This document shows, one piece after another, positions 1 to 5,277 of a stretch of DNA of 5,277 bases (the first letter of the stretch is position 1; every line of letters begins with the position of its first letter). Source of the DNA: CAYWKU01 sp964459325 (GTDB taxonomy: Bacteria; RBG-13-61-14; CAYWKU01); the NCBI GenBank assembly GCA_964459325.1, contig CAYWKU010000066.1:1-5277 (forward strand), written 5' to 3'. Position numbers and translations under genes: made by a program. The notes beneath the pieces were generated by a model, which had not been told where the DNA came from, searched no databases, and saw only the letters and a list, made by a program, of their open reading frames with translations.

Positions 1-210
1 GTCGTGTTCACGGATTACGATTCACAGGAAAAAGACCGGAACAACATCCCTGAAACGGACAAGAAAGCCCTGATCGCGGCGCTCGATTTAACGCCCACCC
101 CCAAGACCGGCGATGAAATCACGGACCCGGACAGCGTGACCTGGTACGTGGAAGACGTGCAAAAAGACCCGGCAGGGGCCTTATATACGCTTCAGGTCCG
201 GAAACCGTAG
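1..210 (+). CDS. Head-tail joining protein, 3' part only (5' end outside window)
   Basis: The reading frame is open from base 1 and ends at TAG 208-210, giving about 69 residues of the C-terminal end. A GTG at base 4 could be read as a start, but the frame is already open at the edge and position at the window end makes truncation more likely. The C-terminal half has the pattern of small head-closure or head-tail adaptor proteins: KTGDEITDPDSVTWYVEDV, followed by a short beta strand ending in LYTLQVRKP. In this family, 'GD.I.D..GVTW.V' is a recurrent beta-hairpin. Such proteins (lambda gpFII-like, SPP1 gp16-like) sit under the portal and form the surface on which the tail docks. Immediately downstream come the gp10-like, terminator and tube genes, exactly where a joining protein is expected. 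The assignment rests on position and this weak motif, so the exact family is uncertain. Confidence 0.5.
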   Translation, partial: VVFTDYDSQEKDRNNIPETDKKALIAALDLTPTPKTGDEITDPDSVTWYVEDVQKDPAGALYTLQVRKP

Positions 211-211
211 G

Positions 212-246
212 AATCATGATAGATAACAATCATGATAGATAACAAT
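212..246 (+). repeat. Exact 16-bp tandem duplication over the start codon of the gp10-like gene
   Basis: The unit CATGATAGATAACAAT occurs at 215-230 and again at 231-246. The three bases AAT preceding the first copy match the end of the unit, so the repetitive tract covers 212-246. Each copy carries ATG ATA GAT AAC AAT. The second ATG (232) opens the 157-residue gp10-like gene. The first (216) is in another frame, because 16 is not a multiple of three, and runs for only eight codons (MIDNNHDR) to TAA at 240-242. The palindrome ATCATGAT also appears twice (213-220 and 229-236). Confidence 0.9.
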
Positions 247-705
247 CTGGACATATTTCTTAGAGAACTGGATGAGTTCAACGATGAGATAGGACACGCT
301 GTCGGTGAATCGCTTGAACTTATTGCGACGGAAACACTGAAATCCGTGGTGGATAAAACACCGATCGATACCGGAAGGGCCAAGGCGTCCTGGCTGATGA
401 GAAGCAACAACCAAAATGAAAAAGCGGATATTGGAAAGATTTTTGGTAAAAAGCTGGGCCGGACCGAGGCGAAACGTTACGCCATGCTGACCCTTTCGTA
501 TGCCTGGCTTTTTACGCAGCACGACGTTATCCATATTTATAACGATGTTCCGTACATCACCGATCTGGAAAGGGGAACATCCAAACAGGCCCCTGCCGGG
601 ATGGCGGAAGTCACAGTTTTTTATATTGACACGTTCTACGGAAACCTAAACCAATTTATCGGGAAAAACCGGGATGGGATACGAAGCGGAACGCCAGGCT
701 ATTGA
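232..705 (+). CDS. HK97 gp10-like / lambda gpZ-like tail completion (neck) protein
   Basis: This 157-residue protein has the two hallmarks of the HK97 gp10 family. An N-terminal helical part leads into TPIDTGRAKASW (residues 43-54), and a beta-rich part contains IYNDVPYITDLERGTSKQAP (102-121) followed by AGM. In the family, 'TP.DTG.a..sW' and 'N...Y...lE.G.s.qaP.Gm' are the conserved blocks. Members act in the neck, helping the completed tail attach to the head. Length is normal for the family. The start at ATG 232 is the only one that keeps the N-terminal helix, since the next Met is residue 56. Its ribosome site is poor: the nearest purine run, TAGGA at 208-212, lies 19 nt upstream, apparently pushed away by the 16-bp duplication. 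Translation may therefore depend on coupling to the preceding gene or to the eight-codon ORF at 216-242. The 3' end overlaps the next gene by 32 nt. Confidence 0.85.
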   Translation: MIDNNLDIFLRELDEFNDEIGHAVGESLELIATETLKSVVDKTPIDTGRAKASWLMRSNNQNEKADIGKIFGKKLGRTEAKRYAMLTLSYAWLFTQHDVIHIYNDVPYITDLERGTSKQAPAGMAEVTVFYIDTFYGNLNQFIGKNRDGIRSGTPGY

Positions 706-1069
706 GTCCAGATTCGAGACGCAATGGGCGAGCGCGACAAGCATTGACTTTGATAACGTCGATTTTGTTCCAACGCCCGGAACGTCTTTTGTGCGCCTGA
801 CCATCCTTGACGGAGATTCCAGGCAGGTTTCCCTGGGGGATTCGCCCCTTTACCGGTCAATTGGTGTTATTATAATCAGTATTTTCACCCCTTTGGATAT
901 TGGCTCTGCGACCGGGCGCACGCTTGCCGATAACGCAGCTGCTATCTTCAGGGGATGGCAATCTTCAGGCATCGTATGCCGCAGTCCTTCCATCCAACGG
1001 GTTGGAAAAACCAATGGATGGTTTCAATATAACGTAAACGTGCCCTTTTACAGGGATGAATCCTTTTAA
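674..1069 (+). CDS. Tail terminator protein, DUF4128-type
   Basis: This 131-residue protein matches the small tail-terminator proteins known as DUF4128. Visible family features are an N-terminal helix ending near FETQW (residues 14-18), DFDNVDFVPTPG (25-36), VRLTIL (40-45) and QVSLG (51-55). These are followed by the strand-rich YRSIGVIIISIFTPLDIG (60-77), the helix TLADNAAAIFRGW (83-95), and the closing WFQYNVNVPFYRDE (116-129). Terminators form a hexameric ring that caps the finished tail tube and gives the surface that binds the head (functional analogues of lambda gpU and SPP1 gp17). ATG 674 lies inside the 3' end of the gp10-like gene, with only a weak GGGA (661-664) upstream, so translation is probably coupled. 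The stop lies 15 nt before the tube gene start, consistent with one operon. Confidence 0.82.
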   Translation: MGYEAERQAIESRFETQWASATSIDFDNVDFVPTPGTSFVRLTILDGDSRQVSLGDSPLYRSIGVIIISIFTPLDIGSATGRTLADNAAAIFRGWQSSGIVCRSPSIQRVGKTNGWFQYNVNVPFYRDESF

Positions 1070-1072
1070 CCA

Positions 1073-1078
1073 GGGAGG
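1073..1078 (+). promoter_or_regulatory. Strong Shine-Dalgarno of the tail tube gene
   Basis: GGGAGG at 1073-1078 sits 6 nt before ATG 1085. This decides the start: an in-frame TTG at 1079-1081, two codons earlier, directly abuts the GGGAGG and cannot be served by it. This is the best ribosome site in the window, fitting the high copy number needed for a tube protein. Confidence 0.8.
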
Positions 1079-1084
1079 TTGATC

Positions 1085-2284
1085 ATGGGCGACACCAATC
1101 GAACCGGGCTCTACTTTGTTGAAGAGTCCGTATGGGGAACCACACCGGAAAGCGCTTTACAAGCACTGAGGTACACCGGTGAATCACTGGCCTTTAACAT
1201 TCAAAACACCAAAAGTAACGAGATTCGGGACGACCGGCAAATAACCGACCTGATCCAGACAGGAGCCGCCAATGCGGGCGGGTTTCAGTTTGAGGTAAGC
1301 TACGGAGCCTTTGACGCTTTTTTCGCGGCGGCCCTGTTCGGCGCCTGGGTGGGGGTTGGAGGCGGCTCGACCGAGGAAATCGAGTCCGGCGCGACTGCGT
1401 CCGATCTGGATTTCACCCTGGCATCGGCCGGAAACACCATTACGCTGGGATCGAGTGTTACCCACGCGATCGTGGCCGGTCAATGGATCGAGCTTACCGG
1501 GTCCACCTCGGACGATGGGTATCACTTTGTTACGGACGTGACCGGACAAGTCATCACCGTCCAGAGTCTTTCCGGCGATGAAACCCTGGATGAAACCGAC
1601 GCCGCCACCATCCGGGGGGCGCAGGTACGAAACGGCACCACGGAGAAAAGCTTCACCATTGAAAGAAAGCACGCCGACCTGACCCAGTTTTTCGCTTTTC
1701 TGGGTATGGTTCCGAATCAAATGCAGATAAACGCTCAGGCCGATTCCATCCTGACCGGCAGCTTCGATTTTATGGGAAAAAGCGCCGCCCTTGCCCAGAC
1801 TTCCTGCGGTACGGGTGATCCCACGGATGCGGAATCAGGCGATGTAATGAACGCCGTCACCAACGTGGGCGAAATCATGGAAGGGGCGACCCTGGCGGCC
1901 ATATCATCCGGCCTCTACATTCAGCAGATCGATTTTACGCTGAATAATAACCTGCGGGAGAAAAAAGCGGTCGGGCATTTGGGGGCCGTGGACCTGGGCC
2001 ATGGCGAGCTTGCCGTGGAAGGAAGCTTCAACGCGTACTTTACGGACGAAACCCTGTACGACAAGTACCTGGCCGGGACCGAAACGGGCTTGAGCTTCAA
2101 GGTGGAGGATTCAGACGGAAACGCCTACATCTTCACCTTCCCGAGGATCAAGTTTATATCCGACAACCCGAACGCAGGCGGCGCAAACAGCGACGTGATC
2201 GAAACGATCAGGTGGCAGGCCCTGAGGCATGCGACCTACGATTACACGGTTCAGGTTTGCCGGGTTGCTGCGTCTTATTCGTAA
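1085..2284 (+). CDS. Major tail tube protein with inserted beta domain
   Basis: This 399-residue protein resembles the large siphophage tail tube family (Phage_tube_2 type). The N-terminus has GLYFVEESVWGTTP (residues 8-21), YTGESLAFN (30-38), SNEIRDDRQITDLI (44-57) and GGFQFEVSYGAFDAFFAAALFGAW (65-88), which are typical of that family. The C-terminal half has the second beta-barrel: FTLNNNLREKKAVG (284-297), LGHGELAVEGSFNAYF (304-319) and FKVEDSDGNAYIFTFPRIKF (338-357). Between about residues 93 and 182 lies a Gly-rich linker and a strand-rich segment (TITLGS, GQWIELTGS, GYHFV, QVITVQSL) that looks like a separate small domain, perhaps decorating the outside of the tube. The protein polymerises into rings that form the tail tube around the tape measure. 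Its position between terminator and chaperone genes supports the call. It is followed by a 155-nt structured gap. Confidence 0.85.
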   Translation: MGDTNRTGLYFVEESVWGTTPESALQALRYTGESLAFNIQNTKSNEIRDDRQITDLIQTGAANAGGFQFEVSYGAFDAFFAAALFGAWVGVGGGSTEEIESGATASDLDFTLASAGNTITLGSSVTHAIVAGQWIELTGSTSDDGYHFVTDVTGQVITVQSLSGDETLDETDAATIRGAQVRNGTTEKSFTIERKHADLTQFFAFLGMVPNQMQINAQADSILTGSFDFMGKSAALAQTSCGTGDPTDAESGDVMNAVTNVGEIMEGATLAAISSGLYIQQIDFTLNNNLREKKAVGHLGAVDLGHGELAVEGSFNAYFTDETLYDKYLAGTETGLSFKVEDSDGNAYIFTFPRIKFISDNPNAGGANSDVIETIRWQALRHATYDYTVQVCRVAASYS

Positions 2285-2323
2285 TTTTTTTCGTGATCAC
2301 TTGGCAGGCGCGAACTGTCTTGC

Positions 2324-2393
2324 TTAAGGGATCAGGCTTTTATCAGCCGTCAAAGTGTCACCCCGTGCTTTTACGGCTGCCTGATCCCGTTAA
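2324..2393 (+). promoter_or_regulatory. Long imperfect RNA hairpin between tube and chaperone genes
   Basis: TTAAGGGATCAGGC (2324-2337) pairs with GCCTGATCCC (2379-2388), then a bulged G (2389), then TTAA (2390-2393), making 14 base pairs. A 7-nt bulge on the 5' side (2338-2344) leads to a second perfect stem, AGCCGT (2345-2350) with ACGGCT (2373-2378), and then AAAG (2352-2355) with CTTT (2368-2371) around a 12-nt apical region. The arms are too long and exact to be chance in a non-coding gap. It lies 40 nt after the tube gene stop. It is not itself followed by a U-run, so alone it is not a standard terminator. It could slow RNA decay from the 3' side and protect the tube message, be cut by RNase III, or compete with the next hairpin. 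Confidence 0.7.
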
Positions 2394-2419
2394 ACAAAAA
2401 CCAACGGGGCCTTTTTTTT
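2386..2419 (+). terminator. Terminator-like hairpin with U-tract downstream of the tail tube gene
   Basis: CCCGTT (2386-2391) pairs with AACGGG (2403-2408) across an 11-nt A-rich loop, and a T-G wobble (2385/2409) can extend the stem. GCC then leads into eight T (2412-2419). A 6-7 bp stem plus U-tract is a modest intrinsic terminator, probably leaky, since the chaperone and tape measure genes downstream have no obvious promoter of their own. The whole 5' arm is also used by the larger hairpin at 2324-2393, so the two are alternatives. Confidence 0.5.
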
Positions 2420-2425
2420 AAAAAC

Positions 2426-2430
2426 GGGGG
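2426..2430 (+). promoter_or_regulatory. Shine-Dalgarno of the chaperone G gene inside a repeated AACGGGG
   Basis: GGGGG (2426-2430) lies 9 nt before ATG 2440. It is part of AACGGGG (2423-2429), a second copy of the terminator 3' arm AACGGGG (2403-2409). The arm CCCGTT at 2386-2391 could therefore pair with either copy, and pairing with the second would cover this ribosome site. Confidence 0.5.
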
Positions 2431-2439
2431 AATTTAACC

Positions 2440-2850
2440 ATGGGTGATTTAAAAAAAATCTTTGCGACCGACAAGAAAAAAGAACAGGAAGGCGCCTGGG
2501 TGGATTTTGGCGAAGGTATCCGGATCAAAATCGCCAGGATCGGCAATCCTCGATACCAGGAAGAGTTTCAGCGCGTGTCCGGCCCTTACAAGCGGCAGAT
2601 GCGCCGGGGAACCATGCGGGATGAGGTTGCGGAAAAGCTTCTGACCAAGGTAATGGCCAAGACCATCGTCCTCGACTGGGAAGGGCTCGAAGAAGACGGA
2701 AAGGCGGTCAAGTATTCAGCCGAAAAAGCCGAGCGGATCCTGACCGATTATCCCGATCTGCGGGATGAGATCGCAGATCTTGCCAAGGATATCGCTTCTT
2801 TTCGGGCTGAGGAAGACGAGGAAACGGAAAAAAACTCCAAGACGTCCTGA
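2440..2850 (+). CDS. Tail assembly chaperone, short form (G-like)
   Basis: This 136-residue protein is the zero-frame product of a G/GT pair. It starts with a charged segment, then has GAWVDFGEGIRIKIARIGNPRYQ (residues 18-40), PYKRQMRRG (49-57), AKTIVLDWEGLEEDGKAVKYS (73-93), AERILTDYPDLRDEIADLA (97-115) and FRAEEDEETEKNSKTS (121-136). The pattern 'WV...I.I.IAR.GNP.Y', then 'vLDWEGL.DG..v.YS.E.A..lL', ending in an acidic tail with KNS, recurs in siphophage tail assembly chaperones. Such proteins bind the tape measure, keep it soluble and recruit tube subunits, and are absent from the finished virion. Near its end the gene carries the slippery heptamer A AAA AAC (2829-2835), used to make the longer GT form. 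The stop is TGA 2848-2850. The gene is preceded by the structured gap with its possible attenuator. Confidence 0.82.
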   Translation: MGDLKKIFATDKKKEQEGAWVDFGEGIRIKIARIGNPRYQEEFQRVSGPYKRQMRRGTMRDEVAEKLLTKVMAKTIVLDWEGLEEDGKAVKYSAEKAERILTDYPDLRDEIADLAKDIASFRAEEDEETEKNSKTS

Positions 2851-3200
2851 TCTGGCACCTTCGGGTTGGAAAAAACGAGGAATGGCTTGAAAAAATCGAG
2901 AAAAACACCAACCAGGCCGTTTTCGAGCTTGAAAACAAACCCGAGCTTTATCAGGACCTTATTCCCTACTGGCAGGCGTTCAATGCCTTGATCAACACAA
3001 GGCAGTCCGGATTCGGTGTCGGTCACATCCCTTTTTCCGAGATCCGGGAGTACTTATTTGAATTGCACATTTTCGATTTTGATGAACGATGGGAGTACAT
3101 CAGATGGATCCAGTTTTTAGACCGTGAGTATGTCAAATACCGTCAATCGGAACATGAACGCGATGCAAAGAAAAAGGGAAACCATAAGGGCGGGGCCTAA
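2440..3200 (+). CDS. Tail assembly chaperone, -1 frameshift product (GT-like)
   Basis: Reading zero frame to AAC 2833-2835 and then slipping back one base gives a fusion of about 253 residues: 132 from G plus 121 from the -1 frame (CTC at 2835 onward to TAA 3198-3200). The -1 part contains EEWLEKIEKNTNQAVFELE, PYWQAFNALINTRQSGFGVG, IPFSEIREYLFELHIF and IRWIQFLDREYVKY, resembling T domains ('L...R..G.G...I....I..Y' then 'LD..Y'). The -1 frame is closed upstream by TGA 2808-2810 and has no ATG or GTG before its first TTG at 2988, deep in the domain, so separate initiation cannot make a full T domain. The T domain is thought to recruit tube protein while G coats the tape measure. A tail of basic and polar residues (DAKKKGNHKGGA) closes the protein, two bases before the tape measure start. 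Confidence 0.82.
2829..2835 (+). promoter_or_regulatory. Programmed -1 ribosomal frameshift site A AAA AAC
   Basis: In the zero frame the codons are GAA AAA AAC, so the heptamer fits X XXY YYZ exactly. It lies within the only stretch (2811-2850) where the zero and -1 frames are both open. Two Shine-Dalgarno-like GAGGAA elements stand upstream (2809-2814 and 2818-2823), at 14 and 5 nt. Similar elements stimulate the dnaX frameshift. Downstream pairing is weak: a 3-bp ACC/GGT with a TTCG loop (2857-2866) is all I find nearby. Confidence 0.85.
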
Positions 3201-3202
3201 TC

Positions 3203-5277
3203 ATGCCGAGACTCAATATTGTCATCGATCCCACGGAGGCGAAAAGCGGCGCCAGCCAGGTAAACGCCTCCCTGGATTCCATCAAAAGAAATGTCCGGGA
3301 AACCGTTAACGCGTTTGACCATTTAAAACGCGCCATGGCCTCGCCCAAAGACACCACCGGATTTCAATTCCTCAAAAACGACCTGAAATACGCCACCAAA
3401 CTCCGCAATGAGTTCGAAGGAATAACCAGGGCTCAAGAAAAATCAAACCGGGTCCTGAAAAAACACCTGAGCGGTGCGACTAATGTTTACAAGATGTATT
3501 CCAAGATGGGGGAAGAGCTTGACAATTACGATTACGGCCTGTCGGCAGTAAGCGACAGACTGCGATTGACCGAAAAAGACTTCGGCCGCCACAGCAGCGC
3601 AGTCAACAAAAACAGCCGGCAAAGCCAAATGTTCGCAAACAGGTGGGCCAACAGCATGGCGAAGTTCGGGATCGCCATGAGCGGTGTCGCGGCGACCTTA
3701 TTTGTCTTTCAGCAGCTTTACCGGGCCATCGAACGGGTCATAAGCATCGGGACCGAGTTTGACAGGCTTTCCCTTCAAATCCGGACGTTTTCTGAAGATA
3801 GCGTCAAGCATCTCGACCATTTAAACGATAAAGTCCGAAAGCTCGCCGAAGACGTCCCCGCCAATGCCCTTGAAGCAAGCAAGGCCATGCGGACGCTTTT
3901 AAAGGGCATGAACGAGGACCAGGCCGTCTTAGCCCTTCCTCAGACCATGAAATTTGCCTTCCTGGCCAATACGAGCACTGAGCAGGCCGCCAAAATGACC
4001 ACCGGCATTCTTGAGGGCATGAAGCTGGAAGTTCAAGATCTCACCCACGTCTTTGACCTTCTGACGGTTGCCACCAGCACGGCCAGGGTGGATTTGTTCG
4101 AGATGGGCCGGATGTTCAGCAATGTCGCCCCCATCGCCTACGAGCTGGGTTATTCTATTGAGGAAGTGACCGCCTATCTTCAGACCCTTGCCAAAAATAA
4201 TATCAAGGCCACGGGCACGGGAGAGCTTTTGGCCAATGCCATGGTCAAGGGGTCGGAGGTTGCGAAAAATCTTGGCATGGCGGTCGATTCAAGCCTTTTT
4301 GAAGTGCTCGATGTCCTCAGGGAAAAACAATATAACGCCGCGGATATCACCGAGCTTTTCGGGGAAAAACAGGCCAAGGTGGTCCTGGCCCTGATGAACA
4401 GCATCCCGATCTATAAGCAATACCTGAAGCAGTTGGATCATGTCCACGGCGCCATGGAAAAGCTCTATAAGGAGCTTGAAGACCACCTGGGACCGGCGCT
4501 CGATAAGTTCAAGGGACAATTGGTCGATGTGGTTCTGGAAGGCTTTGATCGTTACAAGGACGATCTTCAGGATGTTGTCGAGGACGCAACAAAATTTTTA
4601 AAAGACCACAAGGACGCGATCTGGGATGTCACGGATGCGCTCATAACATTTCTTGGGGTGATGGGTAAGGTCACGTCTCTGGGGGGGTCGATCATTTTTC
4701 CCGCACTTAAAATCCCGGGTACTATCCTGGATACCATTAAAGACATCAATAAAACATCGAAAGACATTGCGGAAAATATCGCAAAAAACGTAGAGCAGGA
4801 GTTTCTAAAGCTCGACCCCAATGCAATCGGCCTTGCTAACGTGCAAAGTGCCATCCAGGAATCGATAAGCAAGATTTTTACAACTTCAGGAGGCGGGGGC
4901 GATACTCCGCGCGATAACCCTGCCACAAGGTTGGGTGACAAAATTGCCGAACATTATAAAAACGTATTTAAAGCCACCGGAATCATCGCGGAAGCCTTCT
5001 ATAAAGATCAGCTCCTGGGCATGCAGGAGCATTACACTGAAGCAGCCGAACATATCAAAGACGAAAAACTCCTTGAGCTTGTGATGGCCCAGGAAATCCT
5101 CGACCTCAAAGATAAATCCTTTAAATCCCAGCGTGCCCTTTACGAGCAGTATTACAAGGACACCGGGATCATGACTGAGGATTATATCGATCATGAAAAA
5201 GAAATGATCGAGGCGCGATACGAATACCGGGTAAAATTTTTCACTGAAATTCTGGCCGATGAAGCCAAGGCCGAAAA
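3203..5277 (+). CDS. Tape measure protein, TP901-type core, 3' end outside window
   Basis: The frame is open from ATG 3203 to the window edge: 691 codons without a stop. The start follows the chaperone stop by 2 nt and has GGGCGGGG (3188-3195) upstream, 7 nt away. Residues 1-150 are helical and charged, likely coiled coil and the chaperone-binding part. A hydrophobic segment FGIAMSGVAATLFVFQQLY lies at about 155-173. The TP901/PhageMin_Tail-like core covers about 185-400: FDRLSLQIRTFS, LANTSTEQAAKMTTGILEGM (254-273), GYSIEEVTAYLQTLA (316-330), ATGTGELLANAMVKG (about 336-350) and LFGEKQAKVVLAL (385-397). A second hydrophobic stretch lies at about 476-512. A Gly-rich linker (about 560-575) precedes long helices with an emerging 62-residue repeat. 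The protein sets tail length and is ejected with the DNA, the hydrophobic parts probably helping passage through the host envelope. Confidence 0.88.
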   Translation, partial: MPRLNIVIDPTEAKSGASQVNASLDSIKRNVRETVNAFDHLKRAMASPKDTTGFQFLKNDLKYATKLRNEFEGITRAQEKSNRVLKKHLSGATNVYKMYSKMGEELDNYDYGLSAVSDRLRLTEKDFGRHSSAVNKNSRQSQMFANRWANSMAKFGIAMSGVAATLFVFQQLYRAIERVISIGTEFDRLSLQIRTFSEDSVKHLDHLNDKVRKLAEDVPANALEASKAMRTLLKGMNEDQAVLALPQTMKFAFLANTSTEQAAKMTTGILEGMKLEVQDLTHVFDLLTVATSTARVDLFEMGRMFSNVAPIAYELGYSIEEVTAYLQTLAKNNIKATGTGELLANAMVKGSEVAKNLGMAVDSSLFEVLDVLREKQYNAADITELFGEKQAKVVLALMNSIPIYKQYLKQLDHVHGAMEKLYKELEDHLGPALDKFKGQLVDVVLEGFDRYKDDLQDVVEDATKFLKDHKDAIWDVTDALITFLGVMGKVTSLGGSIIFPALKIPGTILDTIKDINKTSKDIAENIAKNVEQEFLKLDPNAIGLANVQSAIQESISKIFTTSGGGGDTPRDNPATRLGDKIAEHYKNVFKATGIIAEAFYKDQLLGMQEHYTEAAEHIKDEKLLELVMAQEILDLKDKSFKSQRALYEQYYKDTGIMTEDYIDHEKEMIEARYEYRVKFFTEILADEAKAE
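4967..5220 (+). repeat. Degenerate ~62-residue helical repeat in the tape measure protein
   Basis: FKATGIIAEAFY (residues 589-600, codons from 4967) aligns with YKDTGIMTEDYI (651-662, codons from 5153), offset by exactly 186 nt. Over 23 aligned residues K, T, G, I, E and a final Y are identical, with several conservative changes. A Tyr five residues before each K also matches (HYKNVFK and LYEQYYK). Only about one and a half units are visible before the window ends, so the repeat number is unknown. Confidence 0.5.

Noticed and set aside
1184..1720. 178-codon open frame on the minus strand
   Set aside because: It lies wholly within the tail tube gene on the opposite strand, its protein has no recognisable features, and the plus-strand protein has clear family motifs. 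It is a shadow of GC-rich coding sequence.
2293..2300. Palindrome GTGATCAC as an operator
   Set aside because: Eight bases is too short and no second copy lies nearby; it may be chance.
2301..2329. Possible promoter TTGGCA with a -10 17 bases later
   Set aside because: The -10 position reads TTAAGG, a poor match to TATAAT, and lies in the arm of the long hairpin; not supportable.
2212..2421. 69-codon plus-strand open frame through the tube gene end and the gap
   Set aside because: Its 3' half translates the hairpins and poly-T tract. It has no ribosome site and starts inside the tube gene in another frame.
2988..3200. Independent small gene starting at TTG 2988
   Set aside because: The same frame is open back to 2811 and reads as a T domain joined to G by the A AAA AAC slip; starting at 2988 would remove about 50 residues of the domain.
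4888..4893. AGGAGG inside the tape measure gene as a ribosome site for an internal product
   Set aside because: No ATG, GTG or TTG follows within a usable distance; it encodes part of the Gly-rich linker.
4567..4941. 124-codon open frame on the minus strand, and a neighbouring one to 5194
   Set aside because: Both are antisense to the continuous tape measure frame, have no ribosome site and give low-complexity serine/leucine-rich or hydrophobic peptides.

Overview
The window is a stretch of the tail-morphogenesis module of a long-tailed (siphovirus-type) phage or prophage. All six genes are on the + strand, and their order matches the lambda/HK97 left-arm layout: head-tail joining protein (5' end cut off), HK97 gp10/lambda gpZ-like tail-completion protein, tail terminator of the DUF4128 kind, major tail tube protein, tail assembly chaperone made in two forms by programmed -1 frameshifting (G and GT), and tape measure protein (3' end cut off). 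No integrase, repressor, tRNA or att site is visible, so the sequence does not say whether this is an integrated prophage or a free phage. Balanced to mildly GC-rich composition and a mix of GC-rich codons with many AAA/GAA/TTT codons fit a Gram-negative host, possibly a Desulfobacterota-like or other proteobacterial lineage. That host guess is by eye and weak.

Region 1-1069 holds the neck and connector genes, packed tightly: a 21-nt gap between the first two and a 32-nt overlap between the second and third. The start of the second gene carries an exact 16-bp tandem duplication that puts an out-of-frame ATG in front of the true one. Region 1085-2284 is the tail tube gene, with the best ribosome binding site in the window and an apparent inserted beta domain. 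Region 2285-2439 is the only sizeable non-coding gap (155 nt). It holds a long hairpin whose 3' arm overlaps the 5' arm of a terminator-like hairpin plus U-tract, which resembles an attenuator between the abundant tube protein and the scarcer assembly proteins. Region 2440-3200 is the G/GT chaperone pair with a textbook A AAA AAC slippery site at 2829-2835. Region 3203-5277 is the tape measure gene, open to the window edge, with a TP901-type core and a C-terminal helical part that starts to show an approximately 62-residue repeat.

How the genes work together: the joining and gp10-like proteins close the filled head and receive the tail. G and GT coat the tape measure protein and recruit tube subunits. 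The tube polymerises along the tape measure, which sets tail length. The terminator protein caps the tube before it joins the head. I see no sign of a defence system, mobile element or wholly new system; the interesting points are regulatory and architectural details of a classical tail module.
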